Below, piece after piece: positions 14,918-21,919 of a stretch of 21,919 nt of DNA (positions are counted from its first letter, which is position 1; the number at the start of each line of letters is the position of its first letter). The stretch is from a virus. The translations under genes and the position numbers were made by a program. Location of the stretch: IMG/VR virus record IMGVR_UViG_3300005664_000112, positions 1-21,919 of that record, one strand, 5' to 3'. The notes under the pieces were generated by a model, which was not told where the DNA came from, ran no database searches, and saw only the letters and a program-made list of their open reading frames with translations.

Positions 14918-15567
14918 GCCGATTTGTTGATGTGTATTTGCCTGATTGCGTTGCTGGATATCCGGTGTACGCCAGTCCGAAATTTTCGACGGATATCGCT
15001 GTGGTTGATTCCGGGCGGGAGCAGGTAAATCGAAGATGGCAACACCCATTGCATCGGTATACCCTGCCGGAGGTTGTCCGGGATATGTCGATTTTTAATG
15101 CAGTGCGATCTCATTGGCTTGTGATGGGCGGCCCTGCAAAGATATTTCCGTTCCGTGATCCGTTTGACTTTGCGAGCGTTGATCTCACATCCCCAACATT
15201 AGAACCGACCATATCTGCAGTCGATCAAGTGCTTGGTGTTGGAGATAGTCTGCGCACTACTTTTCAAATAACGAAAGAGTATGTTTCTGGTTCAAGCACA
15301 TATGTCAGAAATATATATCTGCCAGTCGTTTCGAGCGTGATAGTTGCGGTCAATGGAATAATTCAGGAGTCTGGATGGGAAGTCAGTCGAGAGGGCGGCG
15401 AGATTGTTTTTGCTGATGCCCCAGACAGTGGGCTTGCCGTAAGCTGCGGCTTTCTATTCGACGTTTCAGTTAGATTCGAGTCTGATGATTCGTTTGATGC
15501 TGTTGTTCAAACGTTTGGTCTGGGTGGATACTCAGACCTCACCCTTCTCGAAACGCGACTTTGCTGA
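14914..15567 (+). CDS. DUF2460 distal tail (gpM-like region) protein
   Basis: The 217-residue protein has DUF2460 landmarks: FVDVYLPDCVAGYPVYAS with a following FSTDIAVVDSG, the RRWQHPLHRYTL pattern, KIFPFRDPFDFAS, LRTTFQITKEYVSG and IIQESGWEVSREGGEIVFAD, ending with FLFDVSVRFESDDS. Such proteins make the distal tail ring in phages with GTA-like or HK97-like tips. ATG at 14914 overlaps the tape measure stop (ATGA). In close relatives DUF2163 usually follows directly. Here another gene is inserted between them. Confidence 0.88.
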   Translation: MSRFVDVYLPDCVAGYPVYASPKFSTDIAVVDSGREQVNRRWQHPLHRYTLPEVVRDMSIFNAVRSHWLVMGGPAKIFPFRDPFDFASVDLTSPTLEPTISAVDQVLGVGDSLRTTFQITKEYVSGSSTYVRNIYLPVVSSVIVAVNGIIQESGWEVSREGGEIVFADAPDSGLAVSCGFLFDVSVRFESDDSFDAVVQTFGLGGYSDLTLLETRLC

Positions 15568-15574
15568 GGTAAAA

Positions 15575-16627
15575 ATGTCATTAATTTTTATGGATGGCTT
15601 TGACCATTACGATGGCAGCAACTCCAATTTGGCAATAGGGCAATACCTGTCTGTTTCAGGAGCGCAGCTGTCAAGCACTCAGGTGCGAACGGGATCAAGA
15701 TCATTGAGAGGCGCGTCCTCATCAAGCGGTGAGCTTATTTTTGGGTTTCCTTCTCTGCTTTCTGAGGTTGGTTTTGGATTTGGTTATTATTTTGATTCTT
15801 CGCCATCATCGTCAGAGGTGTTGTGTGGCCTGAGCAACTCATCTGGTGTGTTCGGTTCGACAGCAAACCTATATTTCATTCAATTGCCATCGGGCGCAAT
15901 TGAGGTTAGGCGAACCAGCATTGTTGGGACTGTATTGCACACGACATCACCCAGCATATTATCCCCCGGCACATGGCAACACATTGAAATACGCGCCGCT
16001 GCCTCGAATTCAGCGGGCGAAATTGAAATACGAGTCAACGAAGTTATTGTGGCGAATGTTTCAAGCCTTGACACAGTGCACACCGGAACCGACCATTTTG
16101 CATCAGTCATGTTGAGTCTTGAAACTATTGTAGGCTCAACTAACGTAAGATATTTCGACGACTTTTTTGTATGGGACACCAGCGGCACGTTGAACAATGA
16201 TTTCATTGGTGATCGTCGAGTGATTACGCTATTACCAAATGCAAATCAGGCAACACAAGACATGACTGTCACTGGGGCTGCAAATGCCTATACAGCCTTG
16301 AGGTCTGCAGACGGCGACACCAGCTACATCACTGCATCAGATTCTGTGCCCGTCACCAGCGAGTTTGGTTTTGAGAATGCTGGTGATAACGTTGGAGCTA
16401 TCAGCGGTGTCCAGGTTGTCACGCTTGCGCGCAAGACTGAGGCCGGCGCCGCAACCATGCAGGTGAGCATGATATCAGGGAGTGATGTCGATGCCGGTGA
16501 TGTGCACTCCATAGCGGACAGCTATTCCTACTATGAGGACGTTTTTGAAACTAACCCAGCAACTGGTGCGCCATGGAATGCGTCTACGATATCATCAGCA
16601 TCATTCAGATTGCGTAGGCTTTCATGA
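15575..16627 (+). CDS. tail-associated protein with concanavalin A-like (LamG) fold
   Basis: The 350-residue protein begins SLIFMDGFDHYDG and has a beta-sandwich pattern. Strand-rich segments include LRGASSSSGELIFGFPSL, LYFIQLPSGAIEVRR, and GTWQHIEIRAAASNSAGEIE followed by IRV. The 'G-x-W-x-H-x-E' strand is typical of LamG/ConA-like domains. A second region opens with FIGDRRVITLLPNAN and QDMTVTGAANAYTALR, seen in phage tail proteins. ATG at 15575 has GAGGT 4 nt upstream. Reading further 5' would overlap DUF2460 by 90 nt without support. A glycan-binding role on the tail tip is inferred from fold and position. Confidence 0.65.
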   Translation: MSLIFMDGFDHYDGSNSNLAIGQYLSVSGAQLSSTQVRTGSRSLRGASSSSGELIFGFPSLLSEVGFGFGYYFDSSPSSSEVLCGLSNSSGVFGSTANLYFIQLPSGAIEVRRTSIVGTVLHTTSPSILSPGTWQHIEIRAAASNSAGEIEIRVNEVIVANVSSLDTVHTGTDHFASVMLSLETIVGSTNVRYFDDFFVWDTSGTLNNDFIGDRRVITLLPNANQATQDMTVTGAANAYTALRSADGDTSYITASDSVPVTSEFGFENAGDNVGAISGVQVVTLARKTEAGAATMQVSMISGSDVDAGDVHSIADSYSYYEDVFETNPATGAPWNASTISSASFRLRRLS

Positions 16628-17628
16628 CAATACGCACATCCCAGGCTGGCATTCTTGCTCTATATGACGGTGATGGTGACATCCGCACGTCACAATCATC
16701 AGTGCTTGTTTTGTACCGGGAATCCCAGCCTGTAGTTTTCTCTCAGGCTTGCGTTCTCGCCCTGGCATCAATATCGCCTTGCATCAGCTACCGTTGCCAA
16801 TGTTGGAAAATAACGCGCCGTGACGGCAATGTGTTTGCCTTTACCACTCACGATGAGCCAATCACGTTTCAGGCGATTGAGTATTTGCCGTGCAATTCGT
16901 TGGTTGCCAGCGCGTTTGAAGCCGGTGTCATCACGTCAGGCGGCGGCGTTGGTGATGCTGAGGTCAACGGCATACTGGCTGATGAATCAATCACCGAGCA
17001 TGATCTGGCCAGCGGCCTGTTTGATGGCGCCTTGGTTGAGATATGGCAGGTATCTTGGGGCGATGTCACTGACACGCCTCGCCGCCTCGCAAAGGGCATA
17101 CTCGGGAAAACTACTCAGGGCGGTGTGAGATACACGGCCGAGATGTTGAGCACCGGCGCCAAACTTTCCCAGAGGCCGCTACTCGACACGGTAACGCCTG
17201 CCTGCCGGTTCAGGCTTGGCGATGGCCGATGCCCTGTAAATCTGGCGGCGCTTGAAGTCGATAGCGAGGTCACCGGATTACTCGCGAGAAACGCTTTGCA
17301 GCGGAACCGCTTCCGGCAGTTTGTTGACTCGTCACTGACTGAAGCAGATGGATATTTTGATTTTGGCCGGTTGACATGGACAACGGGCGACAACGCCGGC
17401 ATATCGAGCGAGGTGAAATCATACGTTGCTGGCGACAACATCATCACGCTTTGGGAAATCATGCCCAATGAGATACAAGTGGGTGATGAATACACGATCA
17501 CGCCAGGATGTGACGGCACACGCACGGCACACACGGACAAGTTCGGGCTGACCATGGCGAGCTTTGGCGGATTCCCTGACATTCCAGGTTTCGATTCTAT
17601 GGTGCAAACGCCAAATGCCAGATCATAG
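16624..17628 (+). CDS. DUF2163/BR0599 tail tip protein (lambda gpL-like), with N-terminal repeats
   Basis: The 334-residue protein carries DUF2163 (about 55-215: CQCWKITRRDG, FTTHDEPITFQAIEYLP) and a C-terminal BR0599-like domain (WTTGDNAGISSEV to FGGFPDIPG). Lambda gpL relatives bind a [4Fe-4S] cluster with four Cys in a C-x8-C...C-x6-C pattern. Here C194 and C203 keep the x8 spacing and C296 is present, but the position seven after it is H303, not Cys. The first 53 residues are three 17-residue repeats that do not belong to DUF2163. ATG at 16624 overlaps the previous stop (ATGA). It joins the distal ring to the tip. Confidence 0.88.
   Translation: MTIRTSQAGILALYDGDGDIRTSQSSVLVLYRESQPVVFSQACVLALASISPCISYRCQCWKITRRDGNVFAFTTHDEPITFQAIEYLPCNSLVASAFEAGVITSGGGVGDAEVNGILADESITEHDLASGLFDGALVEIWQVSWGDVTDTPRRLAKGILGKTTQGGVRYTAEMLSTGAKLSQRPLLDTVTPACRFRLGDGRCPVNLAALEVDSEVTGLLARNALQRNRFRQFVDSSLTEADGYFDFGRLTWTTGDNAGISSEVKSYVAGDNIITLWEIMPNEIQVGDEYTITPGCDGTRTAHTDKFGLTMASFGGFPDIPGFDSMVQTPNARS
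16630..16782 (+). repeat. three 17-residue repeats at the DUF2163 N-terminus
   Basis: Residues 3-19 (IRTSQAGILALYDGDGD), 20-36 (IRTSQSSVLVLYRESQP) and 37-53 (VVFSQACVLALASISPC) align without gaps at a 17-residue period. The shared core is (R/F)-(T/none)-S-Q-x-x-(I/V)-L-x-L. The third unit is more divergent. Similar 'SQ..VL.L' repeats occur as short decorations in other phage tail proteins. The DNA of the units has diverged, so it is not a recent duplication. Confidence 0.78.
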
Positions 17629-18052
17629 CGACGTTATTGCAGAGGCGCGCAGCTGGATTGGCACGCCATATCACCATCAAGCATGCACCAAGGGGCACGG
17701 CGTTGACTGTGCAAGATTGGTTGAGGGCGTTGGTGTCGCGCTGGGACTTATGCCAGCCCTGACACGTGACCTCATCAGGTATTCACGCTTGCCAAATCCA
17801 ACGCAAATGCAGCGCGTCATGGAGATGCATCTGGAGCGCATCGAGGCGGATGCCGTCAGGTATGGTGATATTTTCTGGATGTGTTGGCGGCCCGGAATCC
17901 CCCAGCATCTTGGGTTTTATTCTGACCATCATGGAGCCGGGATGATTCACGCATACGGCCAGGCGGGTTTGGTTGTCGAAACAGCAATGAACGAGCATAC
18001 AAAGTCTCAGGTGCATGGCTGGTGGAGATACAGGGGGCTGACAAGTGGTTGA
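17615..18052 (+). CDS. NlpC/P60 family tail-associated peptidase (gpK-like)
   Basis: The 145-residue protein has the NlpC/P60 core: an ARSWIGTPYHH opening, Cys32 in GHGVDCARLVEG, His98 in PQHLGFY, and His112 in GMIHAYGQAG. These fit the Cys-His-(polar) catalytic set of peptidoglycan peptidases. It would trim cell wall peptide at the tail tip or process tip proteins, as lambda gpK homologues do. ATG at 17615 is chosen because it starts the conserved helix. It overlaps the DUF2163 gene by 14 nt. No signal peptide is visible, fitting a virion component. Confidence 0.88.
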   Translation: MPDHSDVIAEARSWIGTPYHHQACTKGHGVDCARLVEGVGVALGLMPALTRDLIRYSRLPNPTQMQRVMEMHLERIEADAVRYGDIFWMCWRPGIPQHLGFYSDHHGAGMIHAYGQAGLVVETAMNEHTKSQVHGWWRYRGLTSG

Positions 18053-20351
18053 TGTTGCATCTGGGGCGCTAATTATTGCCGCATCGGCGAGTATTTGGTC
18101 TCTCGATATTGCCGGGAAAGTTTTCAATGAGCTGTTTGATACCATCAAGATACCAGGTCAGCGTTCTGGATCAGACAAGATCAGCTCATCTGCATACGGC
18201 ACGCCAATCCCCCTGATTTTTGGCACGCGGAATCGCAGCGCTGGTAATTTGATATGGGCTGGCGAATTGACTGAGCGCCGCCGGAACCAGAGCTCAGGCG
18301 GAAAGGGCGGATCCCCAGAGGTCGAAACGACAACATACAGTTATTCCCGCTCATATGCATTTTTGGTGGGCGAACGGATCACGACAATCACGCGGATCTG
18401 GGCAAATGCAAAACTGATATTTGAGCAGGGCACGGTTCCTGTTTTGCCAGATGCCGGTGAGGTGTTCCCTGGTGATGATGGGCTGGTATACGGATCGATC
18501 GCGATTTACCCAGGCAGCGATACCCAAAACCCTGACCCGACAATCGAGGCAGTGCTTGGTGCTGGTAACGTGCCGGCATATCGTTATGTGTCATACGTGG
18601 TCATCGATACATTGCAGCTCGCTGACTTCGGCAACAGTACACCAAACTTTGAATTTGAAGTCGTTGGCGAGGTATCGACGACAAGGGACATAATCACGAC
18701 CATATGCGAGCGGGCTGGCCTTGAGTCTGATGAGTTCTACATCAGCGCCGGAATGAATGACACCGTTGATGGCTTTATCATCTCATCTCAAACTGATGCC
18801 GTTTCGGCAACGGAACCGCTCCAAAAAGCGTTTGCATTTGATGTCGCTGAATTCTCGGGCGCGATCCGTTTCACAAAGCGTGGGCGGCATTTTACCACCG
18901 CCATCGAGCTGTCTGAGATGGCCACGCGTGGGCCCGGATCTGGCGAGGCTGTCACTCCACTTCAGACATCGAGGGAGCCAGATTTCAAGCTGCCAAAATC
19001 GGCTACGCTGACCTATTACGATTATGCCCGGGACTATCAAGAAAACACCCAGACATCATTCAGATATCAGGGATCTGCAGAAACCAAGCTCAACGTCACT
19101 ATGCAGATCACAATGAGCTCAAGCAGGGCGCGGCAAATTGTCGACCGTTTGCTTTGGGAGCCATGGACCACGCGCATGAGCTGCAGTATCAACGTCAGTG
19201 ATAAATTTCAATTCATCAAGCCCGCTGATGTAATTGCTTTGCCGGTTTCGGACAACTGGCTACCGTTTCGCGTTGAAAGCGTTACCCGTGGCGCTGATGG
19301 TGTAATTGGGTTGTCTATGGTGATGGATGACCCATTCATCTATGACGGAGCCACGGCGGCCGCTGAGGCTGACGTACCTGCAAACACCCAGCTGACGGCG
19401 GGCGATACTTTCGCGATGCCAATCAATATGCCCATCGTCTCAGCAGGGGAAACAGGCACTTCATTCAATTACGCGATCGACGGATCCAGCGCCGGCTGGC
19501 GCGGCGGCCAGATGATGCGCTCAATTGATAGCGGGGCCTCATTCTCGACTGCCGGCGCTGCAAACATCCGGAACATTACTGGCGCGATCGCTGTTGCCAC
19601 GCCCGGTGCATCAGCCGACTTTTGGGACCGGGAAACGGTCATTCAGGTGCAACTACTTTATCGCCGTCACCAACTTGAATCAGTCACTGATCTTGAGGTG
19701 TTGAACGGCCGGAACGCGGCGTGGATCGGCAGGGCGGACGGCTCGCGTGGAGAAATCATCCAATTTGCCACCGCGACCTTGGTGAGCAGCAATCCCCGCA
19801 TATACAACTTGTCGGATTTGCTACGCGGCAGGCGCGCCACAGAGCATGAAATAGAATCTCACACCACAAATGAGATTTTCGTCCTGCTTGAATATGGCCT
19901 GATGCCGTCAGTAGACTTCACCATAACGGATTGGGATCGCCAAAGGCTCTACAAAGGCGTGTCGACCCTGCAGCTCGAGGCAGATGTCACTGATACCGTC
20001 ACGTTCACCAACACAGGCGAAAAGGCAAGGCCCCGCAGCCCGGTGCACGGCAGGGGATATCGAGATGGCACAGGGGATGTCGTTATTACATGGATGCGCA
20101 GGACGCGCCATTTCGCACCTGGTATCGGGTATGGGGCTGTTGCGCTCGACGAGCCAACAGAATCGTATCAGGTTGTCGTTTATGATGGGGCGACCCCAGT
20201 CCGCACGATAAGCGCCAGCGCAACAACCGTGACTTACACGGCGGCCCAGCAGACGGCAGACGGATTCACCCCCGGTGATCCGGTATCCATCAGAATTTAT
20301 CAAATCAGCTCCACGCGTGGGCGTGGGCATGCGGGAGTGTTTACAGTATGA
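18045..20351 (+). CDS. tail tip attachment protein (J-like, phage tail_3 family)
   Basis: The 768-residue protein is the likely central tip or host-specificity protein. The N-terminus has a hydrophobic segment (ALIIAASASIWSLDIAGKVF), then YGTPIPLIFGTRNRSAGNLI and TYSYSRSYAFLVGERITTIT, the latter characteristic of the GTA/HK97-type tail protein family. A middle region has FDVAEFSGAIRF, RQIVDRLLWEPWTTRMSCSI and VIGLSMVMDDPFIYD. A C-terminal beta region (DVVITWMRRTRHFA, SYQVVVYDGATPVRTISA) resembles an FN3-like domain. Start GTG at 18045 overlaps NlpC/P60 by 8 nt. It is shorter than lambda J (about 1130), so receptor-binding parts may be in other proteins. Confidence 0.87.
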   Translation: MVDVASGALIIAASASIWSLDIAGKVFNELFDTIKIPGQRSGSDKISSSAYGTPIPLIFGTRNRSAGNLIWAGELTERRRNQSSGGKGGSPEVETTTYSYSRSYAFLVGERITTITRIWANAKLIFEQGTVPVLPDAGEVFPGDDGLVYGSIAIYPGSDTQNPDPTIEAVLGAGNVPAYRYVSYVVIDTLQLADFGNSTPNFEFEVVGEVSTTRDIITTICERAGLESDEFYISAGMNDTVDGFIISSQTDAVSATEPLQKAFAFDVAEFSGAIRFTKRGRHFTTAIELSEMATRGPGSGEAVTPLQTSREPDFKLPKSATLTYYDYARDYQENTQTSFRYQGSAETKLNVTMQITMSSSRARQIVDRLLWEPWTTRMSCSINVSDKFQFIKPADVIALPVSDNWLPFRVESVTRGADGVIGLSMVMDDPFIYDGATAAAEADVPANTQLTAGDTFAMPINMPIVSAGETGTSFNYAIDGSSAGWRGGQMMRSIDSGASFSTAGAANIRNITGAIAVATPGASADFWDRETVIQVQLLYRRHQLESVTDLEVLNGRNAAWIGRADGSRGEIIQFATATLVSSNPRIYNLSDLLRGRRATEHEIESHTTNEIFVLLEYGLMPSVDFTITDWDRQRLYKGVSTLQLEADVTDTVTFTNTGEKARPRSPVHGRGYRDGTGDVVITWMRRTRHFAPGIGYGAVALDEPTESYQVVVYDGATPVRTISASATTVTYTAAQQTADGFTPGDPVSIRIYQISSTRGRGHAGVFTV

Positions 20352-20710
20352 GTACACCGGACTATGGGATTCCAACAGTGGCATCCCAACAGGAACAGCC
20401 AGAGGTGACCGTCAATGAGGCGCTATTCGCCCTGCAGCTGCTGGCGGGTATCGGTGTCATTGGCGTCACAAACACCCCGCCAGGGTCGCCAACCGATGGT
20501 GATGCGTATGTAGTCGGTGCATCACCCACCGGGGCGTGGTCAGGCAGGGCAAACTGCATTGCTGGGCGGTATAACGGCGGGTGGATTTTTGTGCCTGGGT
20601 ATGATTCGGCTGGCACCCAGATCACGCCAGGCGCCCGCCATGAGGGCATGCATGTGTACCGACAGGATACAAACGCTGTATATCGTTGGAACGGGTCTGC
20701 CTGGGCCTAA
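20348..20710 (+). CDS. DUF2793 phage tip-associated protein
   Basis: The 120-residue protein shows the DUF2793 pattern: an opening with QEQPEVTVNEALFALQLLAG, PPGSPTDGDAYVVGASPTGA followed by WSGRAN, GGWIFVPGYDSAG, and a C-terminal YRWNGSAW. These proteins usually follow J-like genes and may be small tip or fibre modules. ATG overlaps the previous stop (ATGA). It is the last gene of the late + strand operon; four bases separate it from the convergent minus-strand gene. I see no terminator hairpin there. Confidence 0.83.
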   Translation: MSTPDYGIPTVASQQEQPEVTVNEALFALQLLAGIGVIGVTNTPPGSPTDGDAYVVGASPTGAWSGRANCIAGRYNGGWIFVPGYDSAGTQITPGARHEGMHVYRQDTNAVYRWNGSAWA

Positions 20711-20714
20711 AATG

Positions 20715-21074
20715 TCAGCATCGCCTCGGCGGCCTGTTGAACTCCTGACCGACCTCGCGCCAAAGGTGTAGGCAACCGGGGTGGTGATTCACATAGTCGG
20801 ATTCAGGTGGGTGGAATTGTGCAACGCAATCCTCAGGCCCCCAGAACAGCGACTTGATAAAACACATCTCATCCCAAGTCGGGCAGCGCTGGTTGCCCAT
20901 GATTGAGACGCTGACGTGCTCCCATCCACCACCATCGCTGGCAATGACGATGAATACCACCTTTGGAAATTTCAGGGTCCGGATCTGAAAAGCCCCGTTA
21001 TTGCCGAAACTTTCATCTGAGGACCACTTCCCGAAATTGCGGATCCTGAATTTCTCCGGCACCTTAAACGCCAT
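20715..21074 (-). CDS. DUF7694-like phage protein
   Basis: This 119-residue minus-strand protein carries a conserved block of phage and prophage small proteins: RCPTWDEMCFIKSLFWGPED, then QFHPPESDYVNHHPGCLHLW. I recognise it as DUF7694-like; no function is established to my knowledge. Start ATG at 21074 is decided by GGAG on the minus strand, ending 8 nt before it; an upstream ATG at 21092 has no such site. It overlaps the preceding minus-strand reading frame by 11 nt. The orientation opposite to the late genes suggests it belongs to another phage operon, perhaps an early one. Confidence 0.72.
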   Translation of the reverse strand: MAFKVPEKFRIRNFGKWSSDESFGNNGAFQIRTLKFPKVVFIVIASDGGGWEHVSVSIMGNQRCPTWDEMCFIKSLFWGPEDCVAQFHPPESDYVNHHPGCLHLWREVGQEFNRPPRRC

Positions 21075-21258
21075 TGTCTTCTCCAAAGCCAAATTCTTTG
21101 AGCTGCTTGCACAGTTGTTCGATTTGCTCTACTTCCAGATAGATTTTTATGGCTGATTTGTTGCCAGAAAACCGCAAATAAAAGCCATGGCCGAACTCTT
21201 CAGAGACTTCAATTTCAGCGCTCTCATCGGCGTGGAGGTCATGCTCGATCTAAGCCAT
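21064..21258 (-). pseudogene. small gene with amber codon after the best-placed ATG
   Basis: From 21249 down to 21064 the minus strand encodes 61 plausible residues: IEHDLHADESAEIEVSEEFG, then HGFYLRFSGNKSAIKIYLEV, EQIEQLCKQLKEFGFGEDNG, V. The block looks like a real small acidic alpha/beta protein. It lacks a usual start: in frame upstream is ATG GCT TAG (21258-21250), so an amber codon lies at codon 3 after an ATG preceded by AGGAG. One base change would restore MA-x-IEHDL. Alternatives are initiation at ATC 21249 or at an internal TTG, or a real but unusual start. Its 3' end overlaps the DUF7694-like start, as expected of a coupled gene. Confidence 0.55.
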
Positions 21259-21771
21259 TGGTGATGATCTCCTCTTGATATGACCCACGCAGTGCATCCA
21301 GCAAAGCCAGGGCTGATTTCTTTCCGGCCTGATCCTGGGCAAAGTAGGCGGCCTTATCGAGCCTGACCATTGACTGGCGCAGCCGGTCTTCAAAGGCCTC
21401 CTCAGCTGTTTCGTAGTGCAGGTTCTCTTTATCGGGTGCGTAGCAAAACCCGGTGGTGTGCCAGCGCAGATCGACGCCAGCGGCCCACCCTGGCTCCACA
21501 TGCGAGACGGGATGTACTGGTATTGCAGTCGGCCGCACTCATTCAGTACGCAGCATTCGTAAAACGGTGCCAGCGCGTTATCGACTAGGTGGATGACAGC
21601 CTTCAAGCCGACAGCCTTTGAAACGGCCAAGTCAAGCAGCGGGCCCTCGAGATCCTCGGTGCGGTAGTCGTGCGGCCCATCCAGCATTGCCCGCCCGGCC
21701 ATGGCCCTGATGTCGCGGATCTTCGCTGCCTGCCCTTGTATTCCTCGCACGTCAAGTACTTGGTGGTTCAT
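21239..21771 (-). pseudogene. DUF2591/NinX-like gene split by a -1 frameshift
   Basis: Reading from ATG at 21771 (GGAG on the minus strand, 7 nt before it), the frame gives MNHQVLDVRGIQGQ, later EDLEGPLLDLAVSKAVGLKA and YQYIPSRMWSQGGPL. The 'L-x-G-x-x-LD...P...WSQGGP' pattern resembles DUF2591/NinX-like phage proteins. After SQGGPL this frame turns basic and odd and ends at 21250-21252. The -1 frame continues sensibly (GVDLRWHTTGFCYAPDKENL, then HYETAEEAFEDRL, QEEIITNGLDRA) and ends TGA at 21239-21241. The switch lies near 21478-21494, by GGGTGGGCCG. Restoring one missing base would fuse both parts. It may be a decayed gene, a sequencing error or programmed shifting. Confidence 0.55.
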
Positions 21772-21868
21772 CGTTGCTCTCCGCAAGCCTCCGGCCTGCT
21801 CGGTTTCAAAGCGCCCACCGCTGTGCGGTCGGCTTGTGTGTTGGTCAGGCTCAGTGCTTTGCACCATG
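21772..21868 (-). other. gap between the attC-like site and the minus-strand genes
   Basis: I see no separate gene here. The frame of the NinX-like gene is open back to an ATG at 21867, giving an unstructured MVQSTEPDQHTSRPHSGG leader that I do not accept as coding. A small hairpin lies at 21817-21829 (ACCGC, TGT loop, GCGGT). I find no pair of -35/-10 boxes that I can defend. Confidence 0.4.
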
Positions 21869-21919
21869 GCCTAACCGTTCGCTCAAGCGGACGCAGAGCG
21901 CCGCTTAGCTGGAGGGTTA
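21869..21919 (+). other. attC-like integron cassette recombination site (cut by the window edge)
   Basis: The inverse core GCCTAAC (21869-21875) fits RYYYAAC; the window ends in GTTA (21916-21919), the first four bases of GTTRRRY. Between them GCT-C-AAGCGG (21881-21890) pairs with CCGCTTAGC (21901-21909), leaving C21884 unpaired. CGC (21892-21894) pairs with GCG (21898-21900), leaving A21891 unpaired. The layout, 7-nt spacer before the last core, and both extrahelical bases match aadA-type attC sites. The extra bases are on the left arm, so the site has the + orientation and would end a cassette lying to its left. Confidence 0.82.

Noticed and set aside
20735-20741. GTTGAAC as a left cassette boundary (GTTRRRY) matching the attC-like site
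   Set aside because: The 7-base degenerate motif is expected by chance about once per kilobase, and it lies inside the 3' end of the DUF7694-like gene.
21143-21242. 32-codon minus-strand frame starting at ATG 21242 in an ATGA overlap
   Set aside because: The position looks right for coupling, but the residues are poor, and the other frame through the same DNA reads as a normal protein into the DUF7694-like start.

Overview
The window is one late (virion) operon of a lambda/HK97-type siphovirus, either free phage or prophage. It runs on the + strand from the prohead protease to the end of the tail-tip genes (13-20710). A short convergent minus-strand cluster (21771 down to 20715) follows, and an integron attC-like site is cut by the right edge. 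Moderate GC, Shine-Dalgarno leaders, a lambda-type G GGA AAG slippery site and the attC form fit a gammaproteobacterial host. I cannot name the species. The terminase, lysis, integration and replication genes are not in view.

Head region (13-5390): prohead protease, a terminator-like hairpin, major capsid protein, a perfect hairpin, a small HeH/LEM-like protein, portal, a collagen-like protein with a carbohydrate-binding-like domain, gp6-like connector and head-closure protein. The portal lies downstream of the capsid gene, unlike the usual portal-protease-capsid order.

Sugar region (5387-9359): six tightly overlapping genes sit between the head-closure and gp10-like genes, which are normally near neighbours. 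They encode a DUF115/Cst-like Rossmann protein, two related GT-B-like proteins, a SAM methyltransferase, another GT-B-like glycosyltransferase and a GT8-like GT-A glycosyltransferase. The block has no visible promoter or terminator of its own, so it is probably made with the virion proteins. A late-expressed glycan-building or virion-glycosylating system is the most interesting hypothesis here.

Tail region (9361-20710): gp10-like and DUF3168 completion proteins, terminator-like hairpin, tail tube, G/GT chaperone pair with a -1 frameshift signal, 1171-residue tape measure, then DUF2460, a concanavalin-A-like protein, DUF2163/BR0599 (gpL-like), NlpC/P60 (gpK-like), a J-like tip protein and DUF2793. 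Most junctions are ATGA or GTGA overlaps, implying translational coupling.

Right end (20711-21919): three small minus-strand genes. A DUF7694-like gene is intact. The gene before it lacks a normal start and has an amber codon just after the best-placed ATG. A DUF2591/NinX-like gene is split by a -1 frameshift. Upstream of them is a compact attC-like hairpin with both characteristic extrahelical bases, an unusual thing to find beside phage structural genes.
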